Below are positions 39,584 to 46,740 of a stretch of DNA of 64,000 nucleotides, in pieces. Under the pieces are notes generated by a model. The model did not search any database and was not told the origin of the DNA. It saw nothing but the letters and a program-made list of their open reading frames with translations. This DNA comes from Clostridium paridis (GTDB lineage: Bacteria; Bacillota; Clostridia; Clostridiales; Clostridiaceae). The stretch lies in contig NZ_JAESWA010000022.1 of assembly GCF_016765615.1 (NCBI RefSeq), positions 645,542 through 709,541 of the forward strand. The letters run 5' to 3'. Position 1 is the stretch's first letter, and every line of letters starts with the position of its first letter. The position numbers and the translations under genes are program-made.

Positions 39584-40042
39584 CTATTCAATTACATTTA
39601 TTTTATAATCCTCAAATACTGCTCTAAAAGCAACCATTTCGGATATAAACTCTACAAATTTAATATCTTTTGACTCTGAAAATACCCTAGATATAAATTT
39701 ATTGTCATTATCCATAAAAATGTTAACTCCTCTAGTTTCAAATTCTAATCTAATGCCATCTTCTATCGTATTACTTCCTCCAATATGAAAATATTCAACA
39801 TTTCCTCTATCGTCTTTAGGACATTTATTAATTCTTTTGCTACATATTCCTCTATAGTACTGAACACCACTAAATACTATTTCAATTTCTTCAAAATAGT
39901 CCTCATATTCCTTCACCATTTCTGATCTTGGATGGTCAATGCTAAATCTTCCATCTATAACTAGTCTTAAAATATTTTCACATATCCTATAATCTATATC
40001 TGTTAAATAACTTTCTTCAAAAACATACCAATCTATATTCAT
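39584..40042 (-). CDS. Candidate immunity protein for the Rhs tip at 40054
   Basis: 152 residues, soluble and acidic (NIDWYVFEESYLTDIDYRI, then GSNTIEDGIRLEFETRGV), no signal peptide and no recognised domain. An AAGGAGG site overlaps the end of the Rhs tip gene, and the ATG is 11 bases after its stop. A small acidic protein encoded immediately after an Rhs C-terminus is the standard toxin-immunity arrangement. The specific family was not identified. Confidence 0.75.
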   Translation of the reverse strand: MNIDWYVFEESYLTDIDYRICENILRLVIDGRFSIDHPRSEMVKEYEDYFEEIEIVFSGVQYYRGICSKRINKCPKDDRGNVEYFHIGGSNTIEDGIRLEFETRGVNIFMDNDNKFISRVFSESKDIKFVEFISEMVAFRAVFEDYKINVIE

Positions 40043-40053
40043 TTAATTCCTCC

Positions 40054-40926
40054 TTAATCACTTATGTCCCATTTGATTGGTGTATGATTTTCAGGACTTC
40101 TTTTAGAAACTGGGTTTCCAAATCTATCTGTTCGCTGCCCATTTGGGTCTCTTATTTCCACATGAGGGTTTTCACTACCTTTTGTTCGAGGACTTCCCTT
40201 CTTTATTGTTATTCTAGGAACATCATTTTCATCTATCCACTTTTCTGGGCCAGTTTCAGACTTTTCTTTTTTCCACCCTTTCGATTTTGCATGTTCCCGT
40301 AGCTGAGAAGCTGTCGGAGTATCAGATGATGGTATTCCAAAATTATCATCATCATTACTATCATTATTTTCTTTAGGTTTATTATCATGTATACGCCTAG
40401 TTCCATCTCCTAAGTGAACAGTCGGCATGGGGCATATTATATCCCCAATAACAACACCCAATCCTACTCCCAGTATAGCTCCAACCCCAGCTAGCGCGCC
40501 TAGGCCTCCTAATAATATTCCCCCTAATTCTTCTGCAGCTCCTAATAGTAACTCAAGTACTCCTGCATAACTATACCCATCAGGATCATATGCATTTACA
40601 GGATTATTCTTACAATATGCAAACATATTACACGATAATAACTCCCCTGGAGCTCCAATCAATCCATCAGCATTAATAAACCTACCCCAATCAGGATTAT
40701 AGTATCTTGAATTTAGATAGTACATTCCAGTCTCTGTATCATATCTATATACTCTAAATCTATATGGGTTCTTTACTCCTAAAGTGTCCTTTAGTGTTCC
40801 ATCTATTGATACTAGTTTGCCCCATGAGTCATAGCTATAACTTACAACTTGTGTTCCATTTGTATCTACTAATCCAATTATATCACCTTGTAAAATTTTT
40901 ACATAGAAATACATTATTAGGAACAT
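40054..40926 (-). CDS. Displaced Rhs/YD-repeat C-terminal tip with toxin domain
   Basis: 290 residues as read. Residues ~14-115 are the Rhs core end (GDIIGLVDTNGTQVVSYSYD, YYLNSRYYNPDWGRFINAD, FAYCKNNPVN), near-identical to the longer Rhs copy upstream. Then come a Gly/Leu-rich hydrophobic linker (ELLLGAAEELGGILLGGLG) and a ~90-residue charged C-terminal domain (SQLREHAKSKGWKKEKSETG ... RSPENHTPIKWDISD). The latter is probably a toxin, possibly a nuclease of the compact BECR-type folds, though I could not assign the family. No ribosome binding site precedes the ATG at 40926, and the homology to the other Rhs breaks at 40911, so this looks like a silent cassette. Confidence 0.75.
   Translation of the reverse strand: MFLIMYFYVKILQGDIIGLVDTNGTQVVSYSYDSWGKLVSIDGTLKDTLGVKNPYRFRVYRYDTETGMYYLNSRYYNPDWGRFINADGLIGAPGELLSCNMFAYCKNNPVNAYDPDGYSYAGVLELLLGAAEELGGILLGGLGALAGVGAILGVGLGVVIGDIICPMPTVHLGDGTRRIHDNKPKENNDSNDDDNFGIPSSDTPTASQLREHAKSKGWKKEKSETGPEKWIDENDVPRITIKKGSPRTKGSENPHVEIRDPNGQRTDRFGNPVSKRSPENHTPIKWDISD
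40591..40911 (-). repeat. Rhs core-end duplication, copy B
   Basis: About 320 bases closely matching 42714-43036, encoding the conserved Rhs core end. The two copies diverge completely at both borders, into different toxin domains on one side and unrelated sequence on the other. Confidence 0.85.
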
Positions 40927-40960
40927 TGATAATTAAATATACATTTAGTGTTTTGCTACA

Positions 40961-41009
40961 AAAAAATCATGAACAATCTAAGATTTCTCTCAACCCATTC
41001 ATGATTTTT
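40961..41009 (-). terminator. Module-end hairpin repeat, copy B
   Basis: AAAAAATCATGAA (40961-40973) pairs with TTCATGATTTTT (40998-41009) just after the stop of the helicase tail copy at 41012. Near-identical to copy A at 44442. Confidence 0.85.
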
Positions 41010-41011
41010 AT

Positions 41012-41413
41012 TTATTCCTTCACCTCTATAAGTCTATTTAAAAACAATATACTTAAGGAGAATTTTCTTTTTACTCCATCTTCAAATTCTATCTCAACTA
41101 CGTCATCTTTCAAGGATACTATTTCCCCTTCTCCATGACTTTTGTGAAATATCTTATCTCCTTTATTTAGCTTGCTCTTTTCTTCTGGTTCACCTTTAAA
41201 TTCAAGCTCTTTTATAAAGGGAGAGGTTTCTGTAAATCTTCCTCTTAGGGTCTTTGGTGCATATATATTTAGATTATTTATGGCTCTAGTAATAGCTACA
41301 TAAAATAATCTTCTTTCCTCTTCTATATCAGTTGCATTTGCATGGGGGATTACCTCTTCACAGCAGTTTAGAATATATACATTCTCAAACTCCATTCCCT
41401 TTACTCCATGTAT
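41012..41413 (-). pseudogene. Helicase 3'-end duplicate (copy B, 127 codons)
   Basis: The last 127 codons of the UvrD-type helicase at 44494, with one amino acid difference (HANATD versus HSNATD) and a few silent changes. It starts abruptly: homology ends near 41413 and is replaced by a different short ORF. The fragment holds motif V/VI (YVAITRAINNL) and the C-terminal KGDKIFHKSHGEGEI domain but no ATPase site. The ATG at 41395 is just an internal Met. It is non-functional as a helicase but intact enough for homologous recombination. Confidence 0.88.
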
Positions 41414-41486
41414 GAATTACAAGAGGTCTTAGAGATATAGTGATAAAGCCATTTCCATATTTAATTTCATAAAACATTCCATACAT
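41385..41486 (-). other. 33-codon ORF, copy B, fused to the helicase tail
   Basis: ATG at 41484-41486, frame MYGMFYEIKYGNGFITIS..., ending at TGA 41385-41387 inside the helicase tail in another frame. The upstream sequence has TATAAT in the same place as copy C. Weak ribosome binding site; it could be the start of a lost gene. Confidence 0.45.
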
Positions 41487-41527
41487 TTAACTGTTTTAAT
41501 TATACCATATTTTATGAAGCGCTCCTA

Positions 41528-41605
41528 TCAAACTTTTACCTCTTCGCCCAATCTCAGTTTGAAACAGGGATTCTCTACTCCTAACCTTGCCCAATATGCG
41601 TCCAT
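41528..41605 (-). other. 25-codon ORF, possible gene remnant
   Basis: The frame MDAYWARLGVENPCFKLRLG... has AGGGCGG just before its ATG. Its base composition looks richer in G+C than its surroundings. It may be the tail of a lost gene or mobile element; I do not recognise it. The rest of 41487-41849 has a terminator (41628-41665) and otherwise AT-rich sequence. Confidence 0.35.
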
Positions 41606-41627
41606 TTTCCGCCCTTGGTACAAAAAA

Positions 41628-41665
41628 AGAAAGCATCCATCAACTTCAAGTGATAGATGCTTTCT
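41628..41665 (-). terminator. Terminator downstream of the membrane immunity gene
   Basis: AGAAAGCATC (41628-41637) pairs with GATGCTTTCT (41656-41665), followed by seven T on the minus strand. Confidence 0.85.
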
Positions 41666-41849
41666 CTGTGCTCACTTCATTATTTAGTTTATGCAGTGTA
41701 TTCAAACATTAAAATTCAATCATATTCTTTGAATTACCTTTCAGAATCGAGTCATCAGTAATTTTGTAGTTAGTTTTCATAATTTTATGCATTAAAAACA
41801 GATGTTTTATTTTATATTATTTGATATTTCACATCTTATATTTATTAAT

Positions 41850-42173
41850 CTACTTTTCAGTTGCACGCTTCGCAATAACCACTGCTATTATTAATGTAAC
41901 AAAAAATAGAACTATCCCTCCTAATATCATATATAAGTTATCTAAATACATACCTATAGCTCCAATTATTAATGGTAATGTTATAGATAACATTATTATT
42001 GCCCCTAAGTAAAACTTCTTTACAAATAAAGCTATAATTATAAATAGTGCACAAGTTACTACAACAAACATAGCCATTACTTGTGAGCTATTTCCAAAGT
42101 AGTTCCCTAAAAATCTGCTAAGCAATACTCCAAAAATAACTCCTAATAGTCCTACATATTTCATGTTTTTCAT
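41850..42173 (-). CDS. Candidate membrane immunity protein
   Basis: 107 residues with about four hydrophobic helices covering nearly the whole chain (YVGLLGVIFGVLLSRFLG through ALFIIIALF to VLFFVTLIIAVVIA). A GGAGAG site lies inside the end of the Rhs gene and the ATG is 2 bases after the Rhs stop. Because the Rhs tip upstream is itself hydrophobic, a membrane-acting toxin with a membrane immunity partner is the simplest reading. The family is not recognised. Confidence 0.72.
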   Translation of the reverse strand: MKNMKYVGLLGVIFGVLLSRFLGNYFGNSSQVMAMFVVVTCALFIIIALFVKKFYLGAIIMLSITLPLIIGAIGMYLDNLYMILGGIVLFFVTLIIAVVIAKRATEK

Positions 42174-42175
42174 TA

Positions 42176-44438
42176 CTAATCTCTCCTATAATATTTATTT
42201 TTTATTTCGTTAGCTCCATAATCAATAAGCATAGCTGCCCCAACCCCTAGGATAAATACGCCCCCAACTACTAACAGTCCAGGGCATGCAGCAGCTATTG
42301 CTATATTACCTAATACTCCCAATCCATAACTTGCACCAACTCCAAGAGCTCCTGCAGTCAAATCAACTCCTACTCCAAAGTATTCTTTCTTTTTAACATC
42401 ACCTACTACATCTTTTCCTGTAAAATATAGTGCTCCTGCTTTTCCCACAGTTCCTTTAATTGCCATGTCTCTCGTTGTTACTTCTTTAACGTACTTTCCC
42501 ATTGCCAAGTACTCAAGAGATACCCACTTTTTAGCTCCAGTTGCTAAATTTTTAGTCAATCCTTCACCTGCGCTATCCGCCGCTCCTGATATTGTATTTT
42601 TTCGTGCATTTGCAGCCCAGTCATACGGATTTTCTATTTTATTTGCTCTTCCCATATAGATATCATCTTGTACTCCGCCATCAATTATTGAGTATCTATA
42701 TCCATTTGGGTCTTGCATATTTACAGGATTATTCTTACAATATGCAAATATATTGTGAGATAATAATTCTCCAACATTTCCACCTAAAGCATCTGCATTA
42801 ATAAACCTTCCCCAATCAGGATTATAGTATCTTGAATTTAGATAGTACATTCCAGTCTCGGTATCATATCTATATCCTCTATATCTATATGGATTCTTTA
42901 CTCCTAATGTATCCTTTAGTGTTCCATCTATTGATACTAGTTTGCCCCATGAGTCATAGCTATAACTTACAACTTGTGTTCCATTTGTATCTACTAATCC
43001 AATTATATCACCTTGTCCATTTCTTACATAGAAATATTCTGTTCCGTTTAATTTAATACTTATTAGGTTACTGCTTGCATCATAGGTATAGTAAATCTTA
43101 TCTACTGCACTTCCATTAGTTACTTCTTCATATACTACCTTATCTCCATTTAGTGTATATTTACTTACTACTCCATTTACATTCTTTTCTGTTCTTATTC
43201 CACTATCATTATACTTAAATGAGATTGTCTTTCCATTGCCTGTTATTCCTGTTAAGGTTCTTCCTCTATCCCATGTATACGTATTTCCATCATAAGTTAG
43301 TGGATTTCCTATTGCATCATAAGTTATTGCTTTTCCGTTATAGTTTGTTAATTTATCCTTCCAGTTGGTGTCTCCATACTGATAGACCTTAGTTCCTGTT
43401 GCGATTCCTAAGCCTCCATTTGTATATGGATATTCAGTTTTTGAAATTATATTTCCCCTGCATCATAGCTATAAGCAATTGTTTTATTTAATGCTTTATT
43501 ATCTTCTCTTATAAGCTCTGATAATTCATTATAATAAAACTTCTGTAATAAAGTTGTTCCTTGGCTTATAGTTTCTATATTTCCATTTTTATCATAGGTA
43601 TAGTTAATTGTTGAACCATTATTATTTACACTTTCTACTCTTGTACTTTGAGAACCATTTGCTCCTGCTTTAAATCCATATGATGTTAAATAAGTCTTTC
43701 CATTTCCAAAGGCTATTGTTCTACTATCATTTCTTCCTAATGTATCATAATGATATTTTACATTTTCACTTTCACTATTTAAGGTAATAGTATCAATTCT
43801 ATTATCTTTATCATAATTATATCCTGTACTATTTGTGTTGCTATTTATTATACTTGTTTGTTTACTTACATTGTTATCAACATCAAAATCATTTCTAAAA
43901 ACATTTCCTTTACTATCTGTTACTTTAGCTAATCTATCCGCTAAATCATAGGTATACTTATAAGTTACATTATTTACCCTATCTTCTAGCAACCCAAGAC
44001 TTCCATTAGAATCATAGCTATAATGTGCTATTTCTAAACCATTTGCCTTCTTAGAGGTTATTCGATCTAAATCATCATATAAATTTTCAACCACCTTCCC
44101 ATTTCCATAGGTTGATTTAGTTAAATTACCTGTAACAGGGTCATAAGCATTGGTTATAAGTTTTTGAGTTCCTACATTAACGCCAGTATTTCTGCCCACT
44201 GAATCATATGAAAATTTATAGTTAAAGCCATTATGAGTTATTGTATCTATTCTATCATTTAAATATTGATAACTATTAGTTATAACCTTTCCGTCTACTG
44301 TCTTTGATGTAGTTTTTAAGCTGTCAGTATTAGGATCATAAGTGTTTGTAGTTGTGTTACCTTTTGAGTCAGTTGCAGTCAATAAAGTACCTTTATTTGG
44401 ATCATAGTTATAATTTACTGTCTCTTTTTTATCCCAAT
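42176..44438 (-). pseudogene. Rhs/YD-repeat protein, 5'-truncated and frameshifted
   Basis: The frame opens after an in-frame TGA inside the helicase terminator hairpin. It runs YWDKKETVNYNYDPNKGT and then many YD repeats (e.g. YNYDKDNRIDTI, YTYDLADRLAKV) to 43447, where it stops after AYSYDAGEI. Adding one G to the G4 run at 43455-43458 restores GGNIISKTEYPYTNGG and an open frame down to 42176. The core end is YYLNSRYYNPDWGRFINAD; the tip (~150 residues) is Gly/Ala-rich with hydrophobic stretches (LGVLGNIAIAAACPGLLVVG). There is no signal peptide, start codon or ribosome binding site, so the N-terminal ~thousand residues of a normal WapA/Rhs are missing. Confidence 0.85.
42714..43036 (-). 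repeat. Rhs core-end duplication, copy A
   Basis: Partner of 40591-40911; see that entry. Here it is continuous with a longer YD-repeat region. Confidence 0.85.
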
Positions 44439-44441
44439 AAT

Positions 44442-44491
44442 AAAAAAATCATAAATAATCTAAGATTTCTCTCAAACCATTCATGATTTTT
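44442..44491 (-). terminator. Module-end hairpin repeat, copy A (helicase terminator)
   Basis: A 13-bp stem (arms 44444-44456 and 44479-44491, one wobble) with seven T after it on the minus strand. It lies 3 bases after the helicase stop. The truncated Rhs frame opens inside it. Confidence 0.88.
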
Positions 44492-44493
44492 AT

Positions 44494-46473
44494 TTATTCC
44501 TTCACCTCAATAAGTCTATTTAAAAACAATATACTTAAGGAGAACTTTCTCTTTACTCCATCTTCAAATTCTATCTCAACTACGTCATCTTTCAAGGATA
44601 CTATTTCCCCTTCTCCATGACTTTTGTGAAATATCTTATCTCCTTTATTTAACTTGCTCTTTTCTTCTGGTTCACCTTTAAATTCAAGCTCTTTTATAAA
44701 GGGAGATGTTTCTGTAAATCTTCCTCTTAAGGTCTTTGGCGCATATATATTTAGATTATTTATAGCTCTTGTAATTGCTACATAAAATAATCTTCTTTCC
44801 TCTTCTATATCAGTTGCATTTGAATGGGGAATTACCTCTTCACAGCAGTTTAGAATATATACATTTTCAAACTCCATTCCTTTTACGCCATGTATGGTGC
44901 TTAGTAGTACCCCGTCTTCTTTAAAGTCTCTCTCTCTATTAGATAACTTTTCTTTTACTTCTTCTACATGCACAAGCAGCGTTGTTATGCTTTTAAAATC
45001 TAAAACTATAGTTCTAAATTCCTCGATTATCCTTTCAAAGTCATCACTTGCTACTCTAAATTTTTCACCATATTCTCTTAAGTATTCTCTATACTCAAGG
45101 TCATTAAGTACAGTGTCTACTGCAGAAGGTAGTGATAATTTATTTAAATATGATATATCTTTTTTTAGCCTTTCTAAGTTATTCAATTGAAAGCTTTTAA
45201 AATCTCCATTTATAATTAAGTCATCAAATACATTTCTTCTTTCTCTAAGCTTACTTAGACTTTCTATATTATTCTTACTTATATATCTAAAGGGCTTATT
45301 TATTATTCTTTTAAATGCTTCTCTATCATAAGGATCTACAGATAGTTTTAAATATGCTAATATATCTTTACATATAAAATGTTCAAAGAAGTTATATTCC
45401 TTGTCTAAAAATCTAAAGGGGATTTTTCTTGCAATAAGCTCATCACTTATACTTCTTGATTCTATATTGGTTCTATAAAGAATTACATTATTATTTAGTG
45501 GAATGCCTTGCTCATTCTTTTTTACTATGCTGTTAACTATGTCCTCCCCTTGAAATTTTTCATTATAAGGCTTTGATATATTAATATTTCCTTCTTCTCC
45601 TCTATAATTTATAATTTCTTTTGGATTTCTTTCAAGGTTATTTTTAATTAAGTTCTTTGAAAGTTTAACTATATTTGATACGCTTCTATAGTTATAGGAC
45701 AAATAAACCTTCTCTCCTCCAAATTCCTCTTTGAAATTAACCATACATTCTGGTCTTGAGCCTCTAAACCCGTATATACATTGATCTTCATCCCCAACGC
45801 AGAATAAGGAATTACTACTATTTAATAATTTTAAGATTTTTAGTTGTATTAGGTCACAATCTTGAAACTCATCAACCAGGACATACTTAAGCCCATTTGA
45901 GTAATATTCAAGTACCTTTTTATCCTCTGAAAGTAGTTTATACATTTCTATCTGTAAATCATCAAAGTCCATAAGATTTTTTTCCATCTTATAGTCTTCA
46001 TAGTTCTCAATACATTTCTTTGTGATAATATCATCTATTTTATATTCTCCAAGAGAAGTTTTAAATCTAGAAATCTCGTTTAACATTTCCTTTACTTTAT
46101 CTTCTGATATTTCATCAATATAAACCTTCAAGGTATTTTCTACTATTTTATAGGCCTCACTAGTAGAAATTATATTAATGCTCCCTAAATGTCTGATTAG
46201 AAGTTTATAAAATAATCCATGAAAAGTACCAAAGAAAGGAGGCTTAAGGTTAGAATTATCTCTTAAGAATCTATCCTTCATATTATTAGCCGCTGCCTTT
46301 GTGAATGTTATAACAAATATATTGTTTGAATTAACCTTTAATTCTTCTAATAAATGCTTGACTCTATTTATTATTACTGTTGTTTTTCCACTTCCTGGAG
46401 CTGCAACAATTAATGTATTTCTACTTTTTACTTTTACTGCTTCATTTTGAAATTTATCTAATTTATATGACAT
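44494..46473 (-). CDS. UvrD/PcrA-type superfamily 1A DNA helicase
   Basis: 659 residues, complete. Walker A AAPGSGKTT (24-32), motif Ia VITFTKAAANNM, GTFHG, Walker B VDEFQDCD, motif III GDEDQCIYGFRGS, motif IV YNYRS, motif V STIHGVKGMEFENV and motif VI YVAITRA. The C-terminal ~60 residues (KGDKIFHKSHGEGEIVSL) are the small RNAP/DNA-contact Tudor-like domain found at the end of PcrA-type helicases. AAGGGGAT precedes the ATG. It is shorter than PcrA (~720-740) and probably a paralogue. It heads the toxin array, and its 3' end is duplicated at 41012 and 39328. Confidence 0.93.
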   Translation of the reverse strand: MSYKLDKFQNEAVKVKSRNTLIVAAPGSGKTTVIINRVKHLLEELKVNSNNIFVITFTKAAANNMKDRFLRDNSNLKPPFFGTFHGLFYKLLIRHLGSINIISTSEAYKIVENTLKVYIDEISEDKVKEMLNEISRFKTSLGEYKIDDIITKKCIENYEDYKMEKNLMDFDDLQIEMYKLLSEDKKVLEYYSNGLKYVLVDEFQDCDLIQLKILKLLNSSNSLFCVGDEDQCIYGFRGSRPECMVNFKEEFGGEKVYLSYNYRSVSNIVKLSKNLIKNNLERNPKEIINYRGEEGNINISKPYNEKFQGEDIVNSIVKKNEQGIPLNNNVILYRTNIESRSISDELIARKIPFRFLDKEYNFFEHFICKDILAYLKLSVDPYDREAFKRIINKPFRYISKNNIESLSKLRERRNVFDDLIINGDFKSFQLNNLERLKKDISYLNKLSLPSAVDTVLNDLEYREYLREYGEKFRVASDDFERIIEEFRTIVLDFKSITTLLVHVEEVKEKLSNRERDFKEDGVLLSTIHGVKGMEFENVYILNCCEEVIPHSNATDIEEERRLFYVAITRAINNLNIYAPKTLRGRFTETSPFIKELEFKGEPEEKSKLNKGDKIFHKSHGEGEIVSLKDDVVEIEFEDGVKRKFSLSILFLNRLIEVKE

Positions 46474-46548
46474 GTTATCCCCTTAATTTCTAGCTTTCCT
46501 ATATTCATTAATTATTGACATAAATCTTAGCTCTTAATTTATATATAG

Positions 46549-46573
46549 TAAGTTTCCTATAAAAAACCCTATA
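46549..46573 (+). repeat. Direct repeat 1 upstream of pncB
   Basis: TAAGTTTCCTATA followed by an A-run and CCCTATA; repeated at 46649-46671 with one substitution and a shorter A-run. The pair brackets a nested hairpin. Confidence 0.7.
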
Positions 46574-46593
46574 GGGTTTTAATTTCAACTAAA

Positions 46594-46649
46594 AATTTAT
46601 TCATGCCTGAAAATGTCCAGAACCTGCCATTTTCAAACAAGAATAAATT
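46594..46649 (+). other. Nested hairpin element upstream of pncB
   Basis: Outer stem AATTTATTC/GAATAAATT (46594-46602 / 46641-46649), symmetrical 5-base internal loops, inner stem TGAAAATG/CATTTTCA (46608-46615 / 46628-46635) and a 12-base loop TCCAGAACCTGC. The whole lies in the pncB leader or promoter region, between direct repeats. It may be a structured regulatory RNA or the core of a small mobile repeat. Confidence 0.6.
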
Positions 46650-46671
46650 AAGTTTCATATAAAACCCTATA
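46649..46671 (+). repeat. Direct repeat 2 upstream of pncB
   Basis: TAAGTTTCATATAAAACCCTATA; partner of 46549-46573. A TATAAT at 46711-46716 follows and may be the pncB -10 box, though no good -35 is seen. Confidence 0.7.
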
Positions 46672-46740
46672 TCATATTGTAATAATTAATTAATAAGGTT
46701 ACAATAATTTTATAATATTTTACATAAAGGCGGTATTATT

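Noticed and set aside
41012-41395. 127-codon ORF considered as a small stand-alone protein
   Set aside because: It is the helicase C-terminus; the ATG is an internal Met without a ribosome binding site, so it was called a duplicated fragment.
39301-46473. Integrated element or prophage carrying the toxin array
   Set aside because: No integrase, transposase, tRNA attachment site or phage structural gene was found in or beside the region.
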